Shown: in pieces, positions 11,117 to 24,600 of the stretch
How the letters are laid out: every line of letters begins with the position of its first letter
Position numbering within the stretch: position 1 is the first letter of the stretch
Origin: Anadara kagoshimensis
Lineage: Eukaryota; Mollusca; Bivalvia; Arcoida; Arcidae
NCBI GenBank assembly: GCA_021292105.1
Contig: CM037874.1
Span: 21,077,534-21,141,533 of the forward strand
Direction: 5' to 3'
Length of the DNA stretch: 64,000 bases
Notes under the pieces: generated by a model
The model's database searches: none
Told to the model about the DNA's origin: nothing
The model's input: the letters and a program-made list of their open reading frames with translations, nothing else
Made by a program: the position numbers and the translations under genes

Positions 11117-14100
11117 CTGAAAATAAAAGACATATAGTCAATTTAAATTAATCAACATGAGCTGCTAGGAGAATAGCATATGGACCACACTATATTTAGT
11201 CCAGAATAAAACCTTCACCTTTGTCCATGAAAAAAAATTTGATGGTGATATTAACACCAAGGGCATAACATAAAATTTTCTGTATCTATACATAAAAGCC
11301 AAAGATTGAACATGAATTGTCATTTGACAACATAGCTCACGAGTTTGACAATAAAACCTATTGCTCTAAAAAAATTAAAGTCTGTATGGACAGGTGAGAC
11401 AGGACAACACACTGGAGAAACAGGAACAGCTTTCCAATCTTGAGGGTTTCCAACTGGTTAAGTGGGTGTCTGTGGTTGAGAGGTCTAAAACAGTTCCCAT
11501 CACTGCCTAAATTTAAGTAACACTTTGGAGAGATTCCAGTACAAGAAAGATTGTCAGTTTTCTAGCTGATCAATAGTTTTCTATGAGAACTCTGGTTTCC
11601 TCCACTATTTCAGAAGTGTTCAGCTCAGTATGGGTGATATAATCTTGTCCAGGACATAAAACACTATACCACTAATAAGTAACCACCATGGTACCAAAGC
11701 AGCTTCATGCCAACTAATGACATACTAGTGTCAGTGATGTCATTAAATGACACACTTCAGGCAGAGTTTTCATTCTTCTTGTGTGTAATTCAAGCATGCT
11801 GGATTTTTGTCGGAACGTTGTGGGTGTGGCCGGCATTCCACCAATTTCAAGTAACAAGTAGATCTAATTGTTTCTGATGAAGAACCAAATATTTATTTTT
11901 GCTCACAAGACATTCTCTTTTTCAGTACCACCAACTCTCAATATTAGGAAACTAGTTGAGGTAAATGAAAACCATTATTGTGAATGGTTAAATATACTCA
12001 CTGTATTCTTTTACTCTTGATAACCTAGGACTAGATGTACTTTTAGAACTACCACTAGCTCCCGATGACGTACGTAATCGAGGTGAATTGGCACTAATAT
12101 TGTGATTGGTTAAAAAATCATCATCTTCATCTGTATCTTCATCACTTCAAATAATAAGAGAATAATTATGAATTAACATAAAAATGAAGAAATGGAGTTC
12201 ACCATAATGCTAGGCTATTCACCACACATATATAATTAACACACATATATATGGATAAACAAGAAGCCAATGGGCCTTAATGCTCACCTAAGGATATGTC
12301 TAACTCCCGCAGAAGTTAAATATTCAATTGCATCAAAATTTTCCTCAAGTATTTATGCCCAAATACCAAGTTGTTTGCAAATCATATATTACTTGTCCTA
12401 AACAAATGACCCTGACCTTTGAAACCATGACCTCCTTCTACAATTGTATATACCAAAATGATTACAATATCAATATCTACAATATTCTAATACACACACT
12501 GTACTGATTTTTCTGACCTTCTTGTGAAAAGGACCTTGGAATGGAATTGGGGGAAAACACTTCACAAACGCTTGATTTCGGGGAAAATCACACATGATTT
12601 TCTTAAAATCACAACAACATATTAGAAACTGTAGACCACTTTAATACTGGTATTTTGGATAAGTTATATTAATGCTCACAACAAAATACATGCTCTGTCG
12701 TATTTGTCTCTGTATGTGGGTCTATTTCGGCAGAAGTGCTACTGTTACCAGCAATAGGACATTCGTCCATATGTTCATGTTCATTGGATATTTTTTCAGT
12801 CAGGGAAGTGGTAGTATCTGCTGTAGAATAAGTAGAGGATTTGGGTTCCCCTTTCACTATGAAGCAGGGAGCAACATAAAATGTGGGTTAATATCAAGCA
12901 AAATCTTTATCAGATCAGAATAACTACTGTCGCCTATATATATATTATATGCTTAATGTTGATGATCGTAGGCAATTTCGGAATTTTTTTACTACAAAAC
13001 TGGGAACAATGCTTTTTGCATTGGAAATGGGTCCTTTTACCGGACCCTGTGAATACCCAGAAAAATCCCTAGATTGTTTTTCCAGTGAACCAACCATTTT
13101 AGTACTCAATATAACTTATTTACCTATCTAAATATAAGCTGTCATCACTGTCATCTAATCCTTCTTCTAAAGCTGCCTGTAAATCTGCTATCCTCTTAAA
13201 AGCTAATTTTAAATCTGACTGATTCTGTATAAAATCTGTCTCCATTTCTGATGCTCTAGTTTCCTGAAAATAAAAACACATACTCTAAATGTATTTAATT
13301 TTGTGTGTATTTATCTTCAAGGTGTAGGAAACTTTGACATTTCCATGTAGTTTAATTTTCACATTTTTTTAATAAGCACAATAACACAATAAGCATAATT
13401 CTATTTTCACTGGGTATTAGTTAACTGTTTTCACATAAAACAAACAACAATCATTAAGTAAGCGAAAAAAAGTATACCCATGTTTAGGGACAATAAAGAT
13501 CATGGCATGCACTGATTTCTACTGATCAAGGTACAGTAAAACCTCATTATAACACACACACCACCCCACCCCACCCCACCCACCCCACCCCCACCCTCAT
13601 TGATAATCTTGGTACCTGACATATCACCACAGTAAAATCTTGCTATAATGCCCCTTTCTTGATAACTTTGTCACCTCACTTATCACCACAGTAAAACCTC
13701 ATTAAAATGCCCCTCCCTCGAAAACTTTGTTATCTCGCTTATAACATTATAATGCCTGTCCATTAATAACCTTGCTATCTGACATATCGTCACAGTAAAA
13801 CCTCATTATAATGCCCTCAATAACTTTGTCACCTTGTTTATCACCAAAGAACAATCAATCCTGTTTAGAATGTCCCTTGATAACTTTGCCAAACCGACTA
13901 CTACCACACAATTTTGAAGTCCCATAATCCTTTTCACCCATGTTGTTCATTCTCTCCATTTATTATTACCAAACCCCTTTATAACATTAAATTTTGACTG
14001 AACAAATGATGGCAATGAAGGTTATACTGTATTTTCTCTTTTACAAATGACAACAGTAACATAGGTTTATTCTTGGATCAGACCACAGTTTCACAATCAT

Positions 14101-17100
14101 TCCTTAACTAAGATTTTTCTTAATTTAAATCTGGTATAATTTCAAATCTTTATAATTTTGTTAATTTTTAAGAATTGAGGAATTTAAGGTGTCATTTTGA
14201 AAAAATCATTTCAAGCCTAAAACATTTACATTTAGTTTTAAAAAAATAAATTTATCAGTAGTTCTTAAAAAGAAATTACCAAAATTTGCTAAATTTAAGT
14301 TAAGGAAAATCTTAGTTAAGAAATGTTCCTGAAACAGGGGGCAAGGATCGATATTCAAACCTCCAGGAACCTACCATTTCTTTGGCTTTATGAGATGCTT
14401 CCATTTCTTTTTTCTGGACCTCGGAGAATTCGTCTCTCAGTTCTCGTAGCTGACGTTGAGTTCTCTTTAACACATCATCTACTTGTATTTTAGCACTCTT
14501 TGTTGTCTCTTTTTCTTCTGTTACCTTATCCAGCTGTTCCTTTTGTCTACTAAGCTGAACCTATGTGTCAAATACAAAAGTAGTTAATCATACATCTCAC
14601 CTAGTTTTTTGTTTTAGAAATTACACTACAACCAAGCCTGTTTATAAAGGCCACCTAAGAGAACCAGTAATAGTGGCCTTTAAAAGAAAGTAGCTCTTAC
14701 ATGCAATTTCAATTACTGTATAAGAAGAAACATTAGCGGTAGGAAATTTTCGCGGTTTTGATTTTCTTAACTATTTTGTAATAAGCTAGTAATAGGTATA
14801 AGGTCCCAACGCTCCACTTTTGTTAGGTGATGTTGTAGTTGTCTTCAAATGGATCCCGTGGGATGCTGGTGTTAAGTGTTGAGAGACAGTATGTAATAAG
14901 GTAATAAACACCAACATTTAAAGGACAACTGCTTTATTCCTGATGAAGGCCACCCCAGGCCGCAAGCTTGACCAGACCACCAAAAACATGGAATAAAGCA
15001 GTTGTCTTTTAAATGTTGGTGTTTATTACCTTATTACATATTATATTTTGTGATAAGAAATTACATGGTTCCGACTGAAAAGAAAGTGTACCAAGGGAAA
15101 TAAGCAATTTTTGCTGAGAAGATATATTCACATATTATATATATGATATATTAATTGTGAAAATCATGATTAATTTTTCCACAAGAATGTTTCTTCTTGT
15201 ACAATAACACAAAGAAAGAGCATTTGGGATAAAAATTTAATAGCATTTAAAAGCAGATGACCCTTATGTAGAGGTGGCCTTTAAGGCAAGTTTGACTCTG
15301 CTATCACATCGTTGAAACTGGATGAAGTGGAACATGTGAAAATTGAATTTACCAAATAATTGTTTAAACCATTGACTAGGGGTGTGTGATATTACCGGTA
15401 TACCGGTATATTGCAGTATAGCAGGGTCGATACAATATACCGGTACGCAAAATAAAAAACCGGCATACCGCGGAAATTTTAAAAAATAAGTAGATTAATT
15501 ATGCTTAAAGGTCATTATTTTGTTATTAACACTCAAAAGGCTGTAATATAATCTTTATCTCGTAAGTGTTTGTCAACTACATACAAAATAAAGCGCGTCT
15601 GAGATACAGACATGTATACATGTTATAACCGATAATGGCATACGACGAAGTAAAACTTGTCAAAAACAAACGAGCAAAGGCAAAAGTGTGGGAACATTTT
15701 AAATTTAGGCAAATAGCGGGGACTATTAATGAAAATATAGCAGTATGCACTGTCTGTAATGCAGACATTAAATATGCTGGGGGTACAAGTAATCTTACGT
15801 CGCACATTTGCGGCCATCACCCAAACTTGGATGCCGGTTCGTTTATCTTTTAAGCATTCATTAACTTTGCAGTTTATTGCAATATGTATTGCAATATTTT
15901 CTCAAATATATTTTTTCCCCAATACCCACCCCTACCATTGACAAGCAGAAATAACCATAGTAGTACATCAATGACACAGTAAAACCCATTATTGATTATA
16001 GTGTCCGCCTCTATAAATATTGCGGTAACTCAGTAGGTAGTGTGCTTGTTCGTAAGTGGGAGGTAGTGGTTTCAAACCCCGACTGGGTCTGACCTAAGAC
16101 TTGAGAGTGGGTAGTGACTGTTCTTTCGCCAAGCTCTCAGCATTACAAAATGAAAGTCACAGATATTTTAATAGGAACTAAAATATAAACAAGGTCCTGT
16201 GTCACTGTAAGCATGGCATGATAAAGAACCATGTTGTATAATGCTACCAGCACAACATACAGGCAAAATTTTTGCACCTACGCCTATAGCTGGCAACGTC
16301 TTGATATAAGTGAAATATTCTTGACTGTGACATTAAACACCACTGCTCAACTCAATTCTATATAAATATTATCTATCCATAAAGTCAAGTCTTTTAAGTT
16401 CCCAATGCCTTATTTTTCAACCAACATGTACCTCTATATACAGACCACCTGTCTAAAAATTCCATATTTTTTAATTTCTTTGTTTGGTCTTTATATACAG
16501 GTTTACAGCATATTAATTTAAGTGAAATATCAAGCTAACCTCTAGTCTATGTTTTTGTGTTTGTTCCAGTTCTAGTCTAGACTCTATATCTCGTATCCTG
16601 TTTTCTAATCGTACTACATTCTGTTTGTCTACGAAATGATCTTCATATCCCTGTAGCTTCATCTGCAAATCTACAACCTATAAAAAAATTAAATGTCGTT
16701 ATAATTATGTTTTCTTTATTGTTTATAAAAACAATTTATTTATTTTTATCATCATCTGTATATTTTTTGACTAGGGCTTCAGTGGCTGAGTGGATACTTT
16801 CAGAAAACAGTGCTTGCCATCATTTAGAAAAGAATCCAACTCTGCCAGACCATCGTTTCAGAAAGTTTGTGAGTTTATTTGCAAAATAGTATTATTTTCC
16901 CACAGGTATTCCAATTTCTATACCATAAACTGACTGCTTCAATATAAGTGAAAGAATCTTGACTGGGGCGTAAACATGGGCTTTTCCAATGTCTAAATGA
17001 TATTCCTTACAAGTTTTGAATGTTACTTCTATTGGATATGAAATTACTGGGACTATATTACAGTTTTATCAAAATATACAAATAAATATACAATGTCATA

Positions 17101-18599
17101 ATTTAAAGGCGTTTTCGGTTTTTTTCATTGCGCACCGAATCCGCGCATCCAGGGGCTACAACTCTGTTTACGTTATTGTCTGTGTAAGTGGTGCGACATT
17201 TCAAATGAAGGGATATACTAGCAGTAGACGAAGATTGACCGTAGCAACTGTAAACATCCGGCTTTCTCTTAATCAGTATTCGGCAATATAAATCGTATAA
17301 ATCGTAAAATTATTGATCAAAATGCCTCTTAAAAGAAGAAGACGGTTTATTAAAGTATCAGATAAGAAAAGGCGAGAAGTATGTTCTGCCCGCATTATTC
17401 AAATGAACAAATCTGGTCCAACTGTTGTGGAACCCGAACGTACTTCTCAACCACTAGCTTCGAAAAATGATTAAATGATATCTATTACAGAAAACATAAA
17501 CAAATGGAAACCATACAACGGTGAATTGTCCAAATTTCATCGGACCGTTGTAGCAATTAGGTTTTATCTATCTTGTGTAATCCAAAACGAAAAACGGTAC
17601 GGCCTATAATGCGAGTATTACTTGCACAGATGCACGAAATGTAAACTTACCATGGTATAGAGTTTTCTCTCTTTGACCACACCACAAAGTAATGGAAATT
17701 TATGTAAGTTCCAAGAGATATTAGAATGTCGACCTGGTTGAACAAAACTGTTCTGTTTTGTTCTTTTCATTGGAGTTTTTGAAATCTTAAAGATTCACAG
17801 ATATTTTTTACGATAATTATGAATCTTTTTTTAATATTCAGATTATAAAACAAAGATTAATATTGTAAATTATATGTAAAAATATACTTTGTTTTGCTTT
17901 GTTTTGTGTATTATCTTGAATCTGATGCTAATATTTGAATTAACTGAAGAGAGAAAACCTTTTGGGGATTTTTTTTTCATTATTTTTCAATGGAAAATTT
18001 GAAAAAATCATGGGGGTAGGGATAATTTTTTATTTTTAAATCCTAAAATATCCTGGTGACCTATCAATTTTTCTTTGTTTTTATGAAGTATATAGTCTGG
18101 TTAAGCTTTTGGCAGAATTTGAAAAGATTTCGAATGGTAGATTTTTTTTTATACATGAAAATGTATGGAATTTTTGTGAAAAAGGCGGTAAAATGAGCTC
18201 TACCTCCAATGTATTTTTTACCAATTATTTTAATAAATGTGTATTGAACTGCCAACTTTGACATTTTTTAACATGTTAAATATGGGTATGATGTATTTTT
18301 GCTGATTATAACATTTTAATAAATTTCTTGAGTTTGTTTGAGGTTGATTTTTCAATTATACCGATTTTTGGGTAAAAATGCAAAATCCTTGAAATACTGC
18401 ATATATTGAACAAGAGTTGTTGAAAAATTACATGCGGTGACCTACCATTATTTTTGCATATTTTTGTTTGCATGTTCATATAGAACAAACAGTGAAAAAA
18501 TTAGCTTGTTTTGAATGGTGGTTCTATTTCATAGCATATGCCTTTAACATACGAGCATTGTATCCTGCAGAAAAATGAAATCAAATGTTGACTTATAGA

Positions 18600-18641
<42 letters not shown>

Positions 18642-21600
18642 AAGTGGGGGGATGTGGGTTCAACCCCTGACCAGGTCTGACCCAAGACTTAAAAGTGGTT
18701 AGCAACTGTTCTTTCCGCAAGCAATTAGCATTACGAAATGAAAGTCACAGTTCTTTTGGATGGGAAATTAAATGAGGTCCCGTGTCACGGTAGGCTTGGC
18801 ATGATAAAGAACCCTGCTATGTAATGCCATAAGTGCAACACACAGTCAAAATTTTTGCACCTTTGCCTGTAGCTGGTGACGCCTCGATATAAATGAAATA
18901 GTCTTGACTCGGACGTTAAACACCATTACTCAACTCTCTCTCTGTCTGACTCACCTGAGATTTTATGTTGTCATTTTCAGATATTAAATCTTCTATTTGT
19001 TTGGACTGTTCTGACATAGTGTTTTGATCTAAGGTTTGCTGCAAAGAGAAGAAAAAATTCTCAGTAAGTAACAAGAAAAAACAAACTCCAGTCAAAACTT
19101 CTCATAAATTTACCCCCGTCCAGGACAGAAGCAAAATCTACATCTATAGTCCGTCAGCGATATTGTGGCAGAGTGTTTATAAACAGCGGCGAGTTTATTA
19201 TACACCAATAGTTAATTAAAACCGTGTTGTCGTATAGGTATATTCACGACTTCAGGCGCTCATTTGTCAACTCAACCTTTATATATCCCTATCTTAGGCT
19301 ATCAAATTATATAGACTCTTCAATGTTTATAAACACTCTGCCACAATATCTCTGACAGACTATACAATAATTATGATGATAACATACATCTAAGCATCAC
19401 AATTTCTATGTCACTCTTATCTTATATGTAGGTTTTATTTTTTGTGTGGGTAAAATTTTTGCTTATTTCGTAGTAATTTCTTTAACCTGAAATAAGTGAA
19501 AATTTTTCCCATGCAAAAATGTCTACCATACAGGTTAAAATATCATAATATATAGAATATATGCCCACTTATATTGGTTACACAAAAATTACACCATAGT
19601 GAAATGCCAGATTTCATCCTGTGAAAAAATCCCCTTTATAGTATGTAGTGTTGGGTACCATGAAAAAAATATGTACCGGTACCCATACAACAGTATATCA
19701 TGGTATTCTGACAAATACTGCGGTTTGAACCATGGATAATGGAGCATATATATAATTTGACTAAATCACTGAATGAAACCATGTCAGCCATGTTGACTCA
19801 TATCGTATTGTAGTCATACATTTTGGCCCATGTATACACAGCCAATACAATACAATAACAATTCGCTCATAACTATAATCATTTTTAATACTTCGTTTAT
19901 ATATATTAAAGTCAGTAAACAAGTGTAAATCAATTTTGTATGATTCTGTTGTATCATAGATCCTCAATTTCTGTAAATTAATATAAACAGGAATTACTGA
20001 AGTAACAGTATTTCTAAAAGTGTACCACAGTTAACCAGTTTATTTAAAATGGACCAGTTTACCAGTATACCAGCAATATTGTGCACCTCTACAAAGATGG
20101 CTGCATGATTGATATGTCTCACACTATTCAGGTGGGATAGAAACTCAACAAAGGAATTGTAACAAGGCTTAAAGGTTTACATGCCAAGGTTTCTCACAAA
20201 TTAAAAAAATATCATTATTTGCCAAATTTCCAAACTGTGTGAAAATACAGTCCTTTTGAAAGTATTATCACAAATTTGCTAAAATAGGTTACTTTTTGAA
20301 AGAATTTCTCCGAAATTAGTACGCAATGGCAATTTTGGTTACCAAGAATGTAAACCTAGTTTTGTTATTTCAAGTTAGTATACCTGTTGTACAACAGCTT
20401 TATATTTCTTCATGACATCATTCATATCCTCATCACCTTCCTCTATCTGACTCTGTAGTTCTGCTTTCTCTCTCAACAACGACATCACTTTGTTCTCTGC
20501 CTAGAATTAAAACAAAGAAATTCAGTGAATTAAACATTATCACCCGTCAGTAGGTAGTTTTCAGTGAAAGTGCCATAACTCTAGGAAAATTTGAAAACCA
20601 ACTTAGGATAATTGTATGCACATTTCCTATCAATGTGGATTATTTGCAACAAGTTTTGTAAAATGTGGTTTCATAATTTTGTATAGTTATTTATGGAAGG
20701 CAGTGTATTATGTACATGTACTTTTAAGCTCAGATACACACACATACAGTCAAACATGTCTATTAAGGCTATCCAGGGGAACCTGTAAAAGTGGCCTTTA
20801 TGGGCAAGTGGTCTTTATGGGCAGGTGGCCTTTATATACAGGATCAAATCATATGAATAAAGAACAATTGGGATACAATTCTACTGGCCTTTATAAACAG
20901 GTGGTCGTTAAGGCAGGTTGGACTGTATATTATACTTTTAGAGAAAATGAATCCTTGGAGAAAGACTTACTTCTGTTTTAGCCCTGAAGATATCATCAAG
21001 TTGTTGTTGTAGATCTTGTATTTCAAGCTCCATGGTCTTCTTAGCTTTTGTAGCAGCTGCTGCCGTGAATTCTGCATCTTCTAGCTGTATTATATAATCA
21101 AATGTACATGTATTTAAACTGTAAAACTCTTTTTATTTTCACGAGATTTCTATCAAATTCATTTGGCAGCATGAAATTTTCTCGGTATCCTATTGTGATC
21201 CAATGATTTAATATCATATGTATGTAATTAAAATCGCCTGGTGTTTCTTTATCATGTGTTGACCTGTAAACTGTTTTTTATTTGGTCAATTTTATTTTTA
21301 CGCACATTAATTTCACAATTTTTTCTAACTTACAAATTGCCTGGAAATTACATGCACGTGGAAATTTCGTTTTACAGTAATTTTTTCTGAAATGGAGTGA
21401 TTGTATAAAACTGAAAACTAGAGCAGTCTTTTAAGAAACATATACCCCAACTCCTAAACCAATTCTAAACATTGTCGAGTTATTATTACTAAGACTTGAC
21501 CTTGTGACCTTGACCTATGCACCTTCTTTTCTCAAAACACAAGACCTTTTGTATCAGCAAAACTGGCAATTGACAGATCGCCGGCCACGCTCACAATGTT

Positions 21601-24600
21601 CTGACAAAGGCCTAGCATGTTTGAATTACACACAAAAAGAACGAAAACTCTGCCTGAATTGCGTCACTGAGAATAGTTTCTCATTAGTTGCTGTGACGCT
21701 GCTTTGGTACCGTGATGATGGACAGTGTTGGAACATAAAAGGCATGATTGGAAAATGTCAATTCCTCATAGTAAAAATCTGTCCCCAGACTGCAAGCTCA
21801 CAAAAGTAGAGTGGAGTGAAGTAACAGAGTTTCAATTTTATTCTTATTCTAAGACACAAAAAGATTATAAGACTTGGCTTCTATGATTGGGTACAAAACA
21901 AAATCTTACTTTATTTCTGAGCTCCCTAATTATGGCCTTTGTTGCCTCTGAACCCTTCATACGTGAGATAACTGTCTCTGCATCTCTGAGTAAAGCTTTG
22001 GTTTTTCTTAAATCCCTTCTCACTCGTTTCTCTCCCTCTGTAGTGTGTAAAATACATATAGCATGAATATCATTTCATAAAAAAAGAAAATGAAAACATA
22101 ACAATAGCTATGTCAAACATTCAAAATATCCTTCTATGTATTATTTAATCATTGAACTGGTGTTTATAGTGCTATAACTGCCATTGCCCTGCAAGCAAAC
22201 TGAATAATGCGTTGGCGCATTATGATTAGTTTGCTTTGCACAGCAATGGCAGTTGTAGCACTATAAACACCATTTCTAGACAGTACAATGGTTATATTTA
22301 CATTTCCCATTTTTTGAAAATCTTCTTTTGGTATTTTAATCCTTAAAAAACTTTAAAACACAGTTGTGTACGACAAGTATTTCCAATCGCTGGAACAGCC
22401 AATCAATGATGTCACGCTTATAGCGGCAAGGAAGAGATGAGTGACGTCACATTAGCAATGGCATTTATACTTCTATAACTGCCATCTGGTTTTAAATAAA
22501 GTTTAATACAATAAAACATCACAAATGTAAATATTATTATAAGACTGCATGTTATCTTTTTCTCTAATTGTTCAATATCAGTAAAACATATAGGGGCTTT
22601 CCATTAAAATGTCTCAAAAAGTCCTTGAGTTATTGCCAAAAATTTGGCCAAAATTACTCAAATTAATATACATTGGTGCTCTTGAAATTCACAATGAATA
22701 AAAGAGCTCAAATACCCCATATGCCCAAGGACAACCAATAATGTCTCCAGTTATTTCTTAGATATTTTCAAAATCCAAGGTAAAATCCTGTATATAAAGA
22801 CCACTATATGGCATAAGAAACATGTGCTTAATATACATGTGGGCTTTCTATATAGAAATATGAAGCAAAAGGACATTAAACAGTAGTCTTAATTGACAGG
22901 TGGTCTTAAAATTGAGGTGATCCTTGTAGCAGATGTAGCAGGTGTTTTTGTATTTAGTATAGTCAAACCTGCCTTAAAGACCACCTCTATTTTAGGGTCA
23001 CCAGTTTTTAAAAGAAAAATAAAGTTTTATCCTAATATGATCTTTTTTGAAGTTATTTGAACCTGTATATGAGGGCCACCTGTCTATAAAAGCCATTTTA
23101 AAGGTTCCCTTGGGTGGCTGTTATAGACAGGTTTGATTATAAATTGAAGGTCTGACAATTTTGTCAACCAACCTTTATCTCTGGATAATGACTTGGCTCC
23201 TAGTTCCTGTAACTGGTTCTCTAGCTCTCGTTTATCTTGTAATAGTTTCTTCTTTTCATCATATTCTTCTTCAATCTGATTTTCTAAATGTTTTAACTGC
23301 AAAATAAATATACATTTGACTAAAAGACTGTTTTAATTTCCAAACTTAGTGTAATCACAAAAAAAGAGGAGCATCATGGCTGTCCTTTTTTGATATTTTC
23401 ATGTTGAAAATCCCATTTCATTCACATTTGTCTTATGAAACACAAACTTACCAGTCCATGTCCAAATCACAATCCCAAAATCAAAGGAAAATATTGATAC
23501 AGGGAAGTGAGACCAGGTGCTCCAGAGCAGTAAGCAATGAGCTAGTGGTGGTTGAGTTGTATACAGTAGATATAATAAAGTGATTTACTGCCAGACTTTC
23601 TGGTCTGGATCTTTTAGTCTTGTGGTAGAGAGCCCGTAGCCTCAGCTATACTTTTCACATAAATAAGACAATAATAAAATAAATAATTAAATAGTCACAT
23701 TTTATTTAATTCAGCTGCTATCTCTTTGTGTCTGTTAATTAGACCAATTTTCACAGAAAACAGTTTTGTTATTTTTTATTTACATAATCCTAGACTTTTT
23801 TGCCTTCAGAAGTGAAGAGGTCTCAATATGTTGATTTGCATCTTATTTACATACAATCCTTGGTAGCTTAGTGGTCTAAACTGCGCTAATGGATCATTAC
23901 CCCTCTCGGTAACTATGTTGGAACATAATCATTTTAACAGTGGTGGTCAAAACCAAGCTTACAAATCACAGCACCTCTCACTCACAAGGTTAAATCAAAG
24001 CACTGATAGTGCTGAACGTAGGAAAGAAATGATGATGATGTCAATATAACAGTGGTTCCTTACCCTTTTCTGTGTAGCATATCTAAGTTCCTCCATCTCC
24101 TCTTCCTTCTCTTCAGATTCTTTCATATGTTGTTGTCTTATTCTCTCTAAATTCATTTCTAATCTAATTTTGGTCTGAAACAGAAAATAAGGAAATTGTC
24201 AAAAATAATGATGTCATTTCATGAACATTTACAAATATTTTTTTCTTGAACCATTTGTGATATCACAGACATAGCTGTGTACATTCAAAGCTGCCTTAAA
24301 GGCCACCTCTATTTATGGATCACTTGCTTTCAAAAGCCAGTAAAATTGCATCCCAATTGTTTTTTATTCATGTTGTTTGAACCTGTATGTATGAATCACC
24401 TGTCCATAAAGACCACTTTTATTGGTTCCCTAAAGTGACATTTATAGTGTAGCCATCTGGGTAGCTCAGTTGGTAGCTCACTTGTCTATAGTGCGGGAGG
24501 TCCTGGATTCAATCCCCAGTCTGACCCTACATTTTCTTCTCCTTCCTATTACAGGTTGGTGGCCAGTGTGGCTCTTGGAAGTGGTGGACTGGCAGTAATG

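Larger units (their letters stand above)
14627..15297. mobile_element. MITE-1 copy split by another MITE
   Basis: The left half (14,627-14,714), with cctgtttataaaggccacc, and the right half (15,204-15,297), ending aaggcaagtttgact, rejoin to the MITE-1 pattern seen at 46,551-46,729. The insert is MITE-2. Confidence 0.7.

Noticed and set aside
15577..15820. Minus-strand frames opposite the BED finger
   Set aside because: Shadows of the plus-strand BED frame, with no recognisable motif.
21504..21809. 101-residue plus-strand ORF between rod exons 14 and 15
   Set aside because: No motif, no splice support, and it overlaps transposon-like debris.
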